Shown: piece by piece, positions 58,006-64,000 of the stretch
Numbering within the stretch: position 1 is the first letter of the stretch
How the letters are laid out: the number at the start of each line of letters is the position of its first letter
DNA from: Blautia sp. An81
Lineage (GTDB): Bacteria; Bacillota; Clostridia; Lachnospirales; Lachnospiraceae
Assembly (NCBI RefSeq): GCF_002161285.1
Contig: NZ_NFHH01000003.1
Span: forward strand, 186,001-250,000
DNA length: 64,000 nt
Reading direction: 5' to 3'
The notes under the pieces: generated by a model
Told to the model about the DNA's origin: nothing
Databases searched by the model: none
The model's input: the letters and a program-made list of their open reading frames with translations, nothing else
Made by a program: the position numbers and the translations under genes

Positions 58006-58191
58006 ATGTCCATCTGTCCAAAGAATAAATCTTCTAAAGCTAGAAGAGATAAAAGAAGAGCAAACTGGAAAATGAGCGCTCCCAATTTGGTAAAATGCAG
58101 CAAGTGCGGCGCATTAATGATGCCACACAGAGTTTGCCGTGCATGCGGAAGCTACAACAAGAGAGAGATTATCAAAATGGAAGAAGCATAA
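58006..58191 (+). CDS. rpmF: 50S ribosomal protein L32
   Basis: 61 residues. ICPKNKSSKARRDKRRANWK and the zinc ribbon KCSKCGALM...RVCRACG with four Cys (zinc-binding form). Confidence 0.98.
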   Translation: MSICPKNKSSKARRDKRRANWKMSAPNLVKCSKCGALMMPHRVCRACGSYNKREIIKMEEA

Positions 58192-58205
58192 AACATGCAG
58201 CTTGC

Positions 58206-58243
58206 AGGTCCTGGGGCGTATGCCTCAGGACCTTATTTGTTTT
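58206..58243 (+). terminator. Terminator after rpmF
   Basis: AGGTCCTGGGGC (58206-58217) pairs with GCCTCAGGACCT (58222-58233), followed by TATTTGTTTT. Confidence 0.85.
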
Positions 58244-58359
58244 ATAAAAAAGACTTTCGGACTGCCTATAGAATATATGCCCTTCAGGCGGAAATATCTA
58301 CCGTAACATGGATATAGAAATAATTATTTAATAAAATCGTAATATTTTCAGGAAAAACC

Positions 58360-58388
58360 TTGCAGACAGTTGAAAAATAAGTTAATAT
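58360..58388 (+). promoter_or_regulatory. Promoter of the lipoprotein gene
   Basis: TTGCAG 58360-58365, 17-bp spacer, TAATAT 58383-58388. The ~85-nt leader has a small hairpin TATAGG/CCTATA (about 58403-58427). Confidence 0.5.
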
Positions 58389-58474
58389 GTTGTCAGGACT
58401 GTATAGGCGGAATGCCTGGAAACCTATAGTATTACATTGCTAAAGGGAGTATTGCTATAAGGAGGAATGTTATA

Positions 58475-59065
58475 GTGAAAAATAAATGGGTAAAAAAAGG
58501 TCTGGTTCTTTTTAGTGCAGGATGTCTTGCTTTTGCAATGACAGGATGCAGTCAGATACAGGAACAGGCCCAGGAAATTGTAAATCAGGTGACAAATAGT
58601 GGAGATAGTACTGAGGAAGAAGAAACTCAGGAAGAAGAAACAGTAACAGAGCCGGAAGTAGAAGTTGCAAAACCGGAACTGACAACTGACTTGAGCGGAT
58701 CCGTTACCTATAAAACAGGTGACACTGCAAAAGCACTGACAGTAGAAGCGGCTACATCAGATGAAGGCACCATCACATATCAGTGGTATCAGTCCTCCAC
58801 AAATAAAAATGGCGGGGGTACCCTTATTGAAGGAGCTACAGAAAACAGTTATGTTCCTTCCACAGAGGAGGCAGGAACCACCTATTATTATGTTGTGGCT
58901 ACCAGCACTATAGAAAATTCCAGCAATGGAGTTACCAGTGCTACTGCAGAAGTGATTGTTACGGCTGATGACAGCCAGGAAGGACAGGAGCAGACAGAAA
59001 CCTCAGAGGGAGAAACACAGGAAGCAGGAAGTACGGAAAACAGCGATCAGGAGAATCAGGGCTGA
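58475..59065 (+). CDS. Lipoprotein with an Ig-like domain and acidic linkers
   Basis: 196 residues. Signal peptide with lipobox AMTGCS (Cys ~25), then an acidic Glu-rich linker (residues ~46-67), an Ig-like fold (about 72-163: ITYQWYQSSTN, TTYYYVVAT) and a Glu/Ser/Gln-rich tail. Would be membrane-anchored and surface exposed. GTG start with GGAGG 9 nt before. Not part of the usual rpmF-plsX pair, which it interrupts. Confidence 0.8.
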   Translation: MKNKWVKKGLVLFSAGCLAFAMTGCSQIQEQAQEIVNQVTNSGDSTEEEETQEEETVTEPEVEVAKPELTTDLSGSVTYKTGDTAKALTVEAATSDEGTITYQWYQSSTNKNGGGTLIEGATENSYVPSTEEAGTTYYYVVATSTIENSSNGVTSATAEVIVTADDSQEGQEQTETSEGETQEAGSTENSDQENQG

Positions 59066-59082
59066 TTTTATAGATAGTTTTC

Positions 59083-59130
59083 AGAGGCTGGCGTCTAAAG
59101 TGAAACAGACGGCGGCCTCTTGCATTTTTT
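59083..59130 (+). terminator. Terminator after the lipoprotein gene
   Basis: AGAGGCTGGCGTCT pairs with AGACGGCGGCCTCT around AAAGTGAAAC, then TGCATTTTTT. Confidence 0.8.
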
Positions 59131-59175
59131 ACAGATGTCTAGTACAATCATTGTTAGTATGACAGGAGGATTGAC

Positions 59176-60204
59176 ATGGAGAATTTGATCAGAGTGGCAG
59201 TAGATGCTATGGGAGGAGATTATGCTCCCACAGAGGCTGTAAAAGGTGCAGTAGCTGCCGTAAAGGAAAAAGAAAATGTGGAAGTGCTGCTGGTAGGAAA
59301 ACAGGAAGTGATAGAAAAAGAACTGTCAGCCTGTTCTTACCCCAAAGAAAGGATTCGGGTGATCAACGCCAGTCAGGTGATCGAAACAGGAGAGCCGCCG
59401 GTGGCAGCTATCAGAGGGAAAAAAGACTCTTCCATTGTAGTGGCTATGAAGATGGTAAAGAAAGGAGAAGCGGATGCTTTTGTATCTGCAGGAAGCTCCG
59501 GAGCTATTTTGGTAGGAGGTACAACCATCGTGGGAAGGATCCGGGGAGTAGAAAGAGCCCCTCTTGCCCCTCTTATCCCTACAAAGAATGGAGTATCCCT
59601 TCTCATTGACTGTGGCGCCAACGTAGATGCCAGAGCTTCTCATCTGGTTCAGTTTGCTAAAATGGGCTCAATTTATATGGAGCATGTGGTAGGAGTAAAA
59701 AATCCCCGGGTAGGTATCGTAAACATCGGAGTGGAAGAGGAGAAAGGAAACGCCCTGGTAAAGGAAACCTATCCTTTGCTGAGAGAATGTAAAGATATTA
59801 ATTTTGTCGGCAGCATTGAAGCAAGAGAAATCCCTTCAGGAGCAGCTGATGTTATTGTTACAGAGGCCTTTGTGGGAAATGTGATCCTGAAACTGTATGA
59901 AGGGCTGGGGGCCACCCTTCTTTCCAAGGTAAAAGAAGGGCTGATGTCTTCCCTTCGCAGTAAGATCGGAGCGCTTCTGATCAAACCGGCTTTAAAGAGC
60001 ACTCTGAAAAGCTTTGATGCGAGTCACTATGGCGGAGCGCCTCTTCTGGGGCTTCGGGGCCTGGTGGTGAAATGCCATGGAAATTCCAAAGAGACCGAAT
60101 TTAAAAATTCCATCATCCAGTGTATCTCTTTTAAAGAACAGCAGATCAATGAGAGAATTGGAGAAAACCTTTCGGTTTCTAAAGAAGAGAAAAAAGAAGG
60201 ATAA
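59176..60204 (+). CDS. plsX: Phosphate acyltransferase PlsX
   Basis: 342 residues. Makes acyl phosphate from acyl-ACP for phospholipid synthesis. VAVDAMGGDYAP, FVSAGSSGAILVGG, LIDCGANVDA and the C-terminal GLRGLVVKCHGNS. AGGAGG is 6 nt before ATG. First of plsX-acpP-rnc-smc. Confidence 0.96.
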   Translation: MENLIRVAVDAMGGDYAPTEAVKGAVAAVKEKENVEVLLVGKQEVIEKELSACSYPKERIRVINASQVIETGEPPVAAIRGKKDSSIVVAMKMVKKGEADAFVSAGSSGAILVGGTTIVGRIRGVERAPLAPLIPTKNGVSLLIDCGANVDARASHLVQFAKMGSIYMEHVVGVKNPRVGIVNIGVEEEKGNALVKETYPLLRECKDINFVGSIEAREIPSGAADVIVTEAFVGNVILKLYEGLGATLLSKVKEGLMSSLRSKIGALLIKPALKSTLKSFDASHYGGAPLLGLRGLVVKCHGNSKETEFKNSIIQCISFKEQQINERIGENLSVSKEEKKEG

Positions 60205-60216
60205 GGAGGGCATGTC

Positions 60217-60447
60217 ATGGAATTGGAAAAATTACAGAAGATAATTGCTGAAGTTTTAAATGTTGATACTGCGGAGGTGGCTTTGGACACCACTTTTGTA
60301 GATGACTTGGGAGCGGATTCTCTGGATGTTTTCCAAATTATGATGGGCATTGAAGAAGAATTTGACATTGAAATTCCCACAGAGGAGGTAGAACAGATTG
60401 TTTCTGTGGGAGATGCAGTAGAAAAGATCAAGAAATTAGTAGGCTAA
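60217..60447 (+). CDS. acpP: Acyl carrier protein
   Basis: 76 residues. Carries acyl groups on phosphopantetheine at Ser35 in LGADSLDVFQIM. 12 bp after plsX. Confidence 0.96.
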   Translation: MELEKLQKIIAEVLNVDTAEVALDTTFVDDLGADSLDVFQIMMGIEEEFDIEIPTEEVEQIVSVGDAVEKIKKLVG

Positions 60448-60524
60448 GGATCAGGGATGTCTTCGGAGCTGGGGGAATCTTGAATACAGCAGAAGGCATC
60501 CCATTTCCTTGCGAAGGAGAGCGT

Positions 60525-61235
60525 ATGAAAGATACAAGAAAATTTTTGGAGTTGGAAAAGAAGATTGGATATGAGTTTGAGAACTTTCAGCTTCTCATTA
60601 ACGCCATGACCCACAGTTCTTATGCCAACGAACACCATATTCCTTACAGCGGGAATAATGAGAGACTGGAATTTCTGGGAGATGCGGTACTGGAGGTTAC
60701 ATCCAGTGAATTTCTGTTCCATAAATTTCAGGATATGCCGGAAGGCGAACTGACAAAGAAAAGAGCCAGCATGGTCTGTGAGCCTACGTTGGCCCTGTGC
60801 GCCAGGGAGATTCCACTGGGAGATTATCTTCTTCTGGGAAAAGGGGAAGAGGCTACGGGAGGAAGAAAACGGGACTCTATCGTATCAGATGCTATGGAAG
60901 CACTGATAGGCGCCATTTATCTGGATGGTGGTTTTGCTAATGCAAAAGAGTTTATTCACAGGTTTATTTTAAATGATATTGAGAATAAGGAGCTCTTTTA
61001 TGATAGCAAGACTACACTTCAGGAGATTGTCCAGGGACAGTATGAGGAAGACGTCCACTATGTACTTGTAAAAGAGGAAGGACCGGATCACAACAAGTCC
61101 TTCTATGTGGAAGCCGTGCTGGGAAACCGGGTTCTGGGAGAGGGATGCGGCCATACCAAGAAAGGAGCAGAGCAGCAGGCAGCATACTGTGCCATTAAAA
61201 AACTGAAGAGCAAAAAGGGTGACTTATGTATCTAA
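60525..61235 (+). CDS. rnc: Ribonuclease III
   Basis: 236 residues. Cuts double-stranded RNA (rRNA processing). Catalytic signature ERLEFLGDAVLE (~residue 45) and DAMEALIGAIYLD; double-stranded RNA-binding domain from ~160 (SKTTLQEIVQGQ, GAEQQAAYCAIKKL). ATG 60525 has AAGGAG 5 nt before. Overlaps smc by 10 bp. Confidence 0.96.
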   Translation: MKDTRKFLELEKKIGYEFENFQLLINAMTHSSYANEHHIPYSGNNERLEFLGDAVLEVTSSEFLFHKFQDMPEGELTKKRASMVCEPTLALCAREIPLGDYLLLGKGEEATGGRKRDSIVSDAMEALIGAIYLDGGFANAKEFIHRFILNDIENKELFYDSKTTLQEIVQGQYEEDVHYVLVKEEGPDHNKSFYVEAVLGNRVLGEGCGHTKKGAEQQAAYCAIKKLKSKKGDLCI

Positions 61236-64000
61236 AAAGTATTGACGTGCAGGGGTTTAAGTCCTTTGCCAATAAAATTACCTTTGAATTTCATAATGGC
61301 ATCACAGCGATAGTAGGCCCCAATGGAAGTGGAAAAAGCAACGTAGCAGATGCAGTGCGCTGGGTTCTGGGAGAGCAGAGTGCCAAGCAGCTCCGTGGAG
61401 GAAATATGCAGGACGTTATTTTTTCCGGCACAGAGACCAGAAAACCTCTGGGCTTTGCCTATGTGGCCATTACCTTGGATAACAGTGACCACAAACTGCC
61501 CATTGATTATCAGGAAGTGACCATAGCCAGAAGGCTTTACCGTTCAGGGGAAAGTGAATACCTGCTTAATGGTACTGCCTGCCGGCTGAAAGATGTAAAT
61601 GAACTGTTTTACGATACAGGTATTGGCAAAGAAGGATACTCTATCATCGGACAGGGACAGATTGATAAGATTTTAAGCGGAAAGCCTGAAGAGCGTCGGG
61701 AACTTTTTGACGAAGCGGCAGGAATCGTAAAGTTTAAAAGAAGAAAGAATACTGCACTGAAAAAGCTGGAAGAAGAGCAGCAGAATCTCACAAGAGTCCG
61801 GGATATCCTGGGAGAGCTGTCCAGACAGCTTGTACCCCTGGAGAAGCAGTCTGAGACGGCCAGGGTCTATCTGAAGAAAAAGGAGACTCTGAAACAGCTG
61901 GATATCCAGATGTTCTTGGCAGAGATGGAACGTATCCGCAGCCAAATGAAGGAGACGGAAGGAAAATATCAGATTGTTCAGTCGGATCTGGAAGAGACAG
62001 CAAAGGATTTTGAGACCACCAGGACAGAATATGACAGGCTGGAAAAAGAGCTGGAAAAACTGGAGGAAGAAATCCAGGCAGCAAGAGAGGAATCTACAGA
62101 GAAGACTTTAAAGAAACAGCAGCTGGAAAACCAGATACATATCCTGCAGGAACAGATAAACTCTGGCCGCCAGAGGGATATCCAGTATGAAGACCGTATG
62201 AAAAATCTGGAAGAGGATCTGGAAAAACGGAGAGAAGAAGCGGAAAAATGCCAGGCAGAAAAGGCAGAACTGGCGGAAAAAATCAAAGCCTTCCAGAAGT
62301 CTCTGGAAGAAACCCAGGGAACTTTTAAAGACACTGCAATGGAAATCCACAGCCTGGAAGAAAAGGTGGAGAGAGATAAAAATGAGATCATAGAAATCCT
62401 GAACCTGCGGGCTTCCACCAAAGGAAAGCTTCAGCGTTACGATACGATGATGGAACAGAATTCTCTGCGCAGAACAGAGCTGAACCAGAAATATCTTACG
62501 TTAAAGAGTGAGGCGGCAAAGCTCCAGGATTCCGGGGAAAAGTATCTGGAAGAGAAGAAGGAAATCGAAGAGACTATTGAAAAGCTGATACGCCAGGGAA
62601 ACCGGTGTGAAGATCAGATCAAAAAGTATCAGGCGGAGATATCCAGGGGAAACCAGCAGCTGGAAGTAGGGCAGACTGCTTACCACAGAGAGGCTTCCAG
62701 GCTGGAATCCCTGCGGAATATTACAGAACGCTATGATGGATATGGAAACAGCATCCGAAGAGTCATGGAACAGAAAAAGAGGGTGCCGGGAATCCGCGGA
62801 GTAGTAGCAGATATCCTCAAAGTGGAAAAGGAGTATGAAACAGCTATTGAGACAGCCTTGGGGGGCAGTATCCAGAATATTGTTACAGATAATGAGGAAA
62901 CAGCAAAAGAGCTGATCAGTTTCCTGAAGAAAAATAAATACGGAAGAGCCACATTCCTGCCCCTTACCAGTATGAATAATAAGAAGCCCCTGAATAATCC
63001 TCAGGCTTTGGGGGAGCCTGGGGTAATAGGGATTGCCAGTGACCTGGTCAAAGTCGCCCAGGAATATCAGGGTCTTGCCGTATATCTTCTGGGAAGGACT
63101 CTGGTAGTGGACCATATTGACCATGGAATCGCTATAGCCAGAAAATATCACTACAGCATCCGTATGGTGACTCTGGAGGGAGAATCCTTAAATCCGGGAG
63201 GCTCCCTTACCGGAGGTTCCTTTAAAAACAACAGCAATCTTCTGGGAAGACGCAGAGAGATTGAAGAACTTCAGGATGCAGTGGAAAAACTGAAAAAAGA
63301 TATGGAGGATATGCAGAAAAAACTGGAGGAGTACCGGAATAAGAGAAACCAGTGCAGAGACCAGGCAGCCTCCATTCAGGAGCAGCTCCAGGAGCAGTAT
63401 ATCCGGGAGAATACCGTTCAGGTCAATCTGGATTCTATGGGTGGAAAGAAAGAAGAAATCCGTAAGGAATATGAAAGCCTGAAACTGGAGAAGGAAGACC
63501 TGGAGAAACAGATCAGAGAAATCCGGGAAAATACAGCGTCTATCCAGTTAGAACTGGAGACCAGCGACAGTCAGGAAAAACATCTGGAAGAGGAAATCAA
63601 TAAAAATCAGACCCTTTTGGAAGAAAAGAAGAAAAAAGAGGCCGAGATTTCCGCAAGTCTGGAAAAAATCCATCTGGAATCTGCAGGCTTTACCTCCAGA
63701 CAGGGATTTGTCCTGGAAAACCTGAACCGTATCCGGGAAGAAATTATGAATTTTGAGAGACAGAAGGATAGTCTGAGAGCCAGCATGGAACAGGGCAAAG
63801 AAGATATCCTTCAAAAAGAAAAAGAAATCTCCCAGCTCAAGGAGACCATAAAGGCCGGAGAAGAGGAAACCAGGAGAGACCAGGAAAAGATGAAAGAAGC
63901 CCTGGGCAGGAAAGAGGAGATGACCAGAGAACACAAAGGGTTCTTTGCCAGAAGGGATGAACTGTCATCCAGAATGAATCTTCTTGATAAGGAGAGTTAC
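61226..64000 (+). CDS. smc: Chromosome segregation protein SMC, N-terminal 925 residues (3' end outside window)
   Basis: Condensin ATPase. Walker [10 protein letters not shown] (residues ~32-40), Q-loop region, [27 protein letters not shown], then a long coiled coil from ~170 to 500 and the hinge domain (about 510-670; [10 protein letters not shown] and [10 protein letters not shown]) followed by the returning coiled coil. Frame open to the last base. ATG 61226 lies within rnc's stop; typical Firmicute rnc-smc-ftsY order. Confidence 0.97.
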   Translation, partial: MYLKSIDVQGFKSFANKITFEFHNGITAIVGPNGSGKSNVADAVRWVLGEQSAKQLRGGNMQDVIFSGTETRKPLGFAYVAITLDNSDHKLPIDYQEVTIARRLYRSGESEYLLNGTACRLKDVNELFYDTGIGKEGYSIIGQGQIDKILSGKPEERRELFDEAAGIVKFKRRKNTALKKLEEEQQNLTRVRDILGELSRQLVPLEKQSETARVYLKKKETLKQLDIQMFLAEMERIRSQMKETEGKYQIVQSDLEETAKDFETTRTEYDRLEKELEKLEEEIQAAREESTEKTLKKQQLENQIHILQEQINSGRQRDIQYEDRMKNLEEDLEKRREEAEKCQAEKAELAEKIKAFQKSLEETQGTFKDTAMEIHSLEEKVERDKNEIIEILNLRASTKGKLQRYDTMMEQNSLRRTELNQKYLTLKSEAAKLQDSGEKYLEEKKEIEETIEKLIRQGNRCEDQIKKYQAEISRGNQQLEVGQTAYHREASRLESLRNITERYDGYGNSIRRVMEQKKRVPGIRGVVADILKVEKEYETAIETALGGSIQNIVTDNEETAKELISFLKKNKYGRATFLPLTSMNNKKPLNNPQALGEPGVIGIASDLVKVAQEYQGLAVYLLGRTLVVDHIDHGIAIARKYHYSIRMVTLEGESLNPGGSLTGGSFKNNSNLLGRRREIEELQDAVEKLKKDMEDMQKKLEEYRNKRNQCRDQAASIQEQLQEQYIRENTVQVNLDSMGGKKEEIRKEYESLKLEKEDLEKQIREIRENTASIQLELETSDSQEKHLEEEINKNQTLLEEKKKKEAEISASLEKIHLESAGFTSRQGFVLENLNRIREEIMNFERQKDSLRASMEQGKEDILQKEKEISQLKETIKAGEEETRRDQEKMKEALGRKEEMTREHKGFFARRDELSSRMNLLDKESY

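Noticed and set aside
58260-58474. c-di-GMP or other riboswitch before the lipoprotein gene
   Set aside because: Some GGC/GCC pairing exists but the conserved core sequences of known classes are missing.

Overview
The window is a chromosomal segment from a low-to-moderate GC Gram-positive anaerobe, most likely a gut Lachnospiraceae member (Clostridia). The evidence is the Firmicute-type gene order yceD-rpmF...plsX-acpP-rnc-smc, the rplU-prp-rpmA-obgE block whose L27 carries the Firmicute cleavable N-terminus, a tRNA-Trp T-box, LexA boxes of the GAAC-N4-GTTC type, an aspartate transcarbamoylase with a PyrI subunit, and fermentation enzymes (LDH/MDH family, malic enzyme, acetate kinase). Genus cannot be fixed from sequence reading alone. 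Almost all genes are on the + strand; only lexA, a DUF815 ATPase gene, pheA and tmcAL are on the - strand.

Layout. 1-593: the end of a metal P-type ATPase. 0.8-3.4 kb: small exported protein, LDH-family dehydrogenase, malic enzyme. 3.6-5.4 kb: phosphatase-superfamily protein, RNase H, an HPr paralogue. 5.5-9.4 kb: fructose PTS operon fruK-fruA-fruR. 9.4-11.4 kb: AT-rich accessory island with 52-bp repeats and a four-gene overlapping cassette (DUF3990 ADP-ribosyltransferase-like protein plus DUF3791 protein). 11.4-21.1 kb: housekeeping run of radical SAM pair, RNase G, Nudix, CPBP protease, L21-Prp-L27, ObgE, YhbY, NadD, YqeK, RsfS. 21.1-22.3 kb: lexA facing an SOS LysM gene across four LexA-box-like sites. 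22.4-29 kb: LacI regulator, a three-gene 2-hydroxyacyl-CoA-dehydratase-like operon, glycerol-1-phosphate dehydrogenase, mutarotase. 29-31.3 kb: Trp T-box, TrpB2, RNase P RNA. 31.3-38.2 kb: DUF815 ATPase, pheA, pyrBI, aspartokinase, thioesterase. 38.2-45.6 kb: GntR-ABC transporter operon, ArsR regulator, galK-galT. 45.7-51.8 kb: polA, coaE, yycJ, ACT protein, PFL-like protein. 52-54.6 kb: PadR plus SEDS-like membrane protein, then a DUF4258/YgiT toxin-antitoxin cassette. 54.5-64 kb: tmcAL (-), ackA behind a long structured leader, yceD-rpmF, lipoprotein, plsX-acpP-rnc-smc (smc runs off the end).

Main points for a second look: (1) the DUF4258/YgiT cassette sits between two ~90-bp copies of the tmcAL 3' end, and the two copies differ mostly at synonymous third positions, as expected of a mobile cassette that replaced the gene tail; (2) the DUF3990 cassette has the HGS and GxGFYxT signatures of an NAD-using ADP-ribosyltransferase, in a tightly overlapping operon behind three degenerate 52-bp repeats; (3) the LDH-like enzyme has Arg where lactate dehydrogenases have Gln, and is coupled to malic enzyme, so it may be a malate dehydrogenase; (4) ackA has a large, unassigned structured leader.
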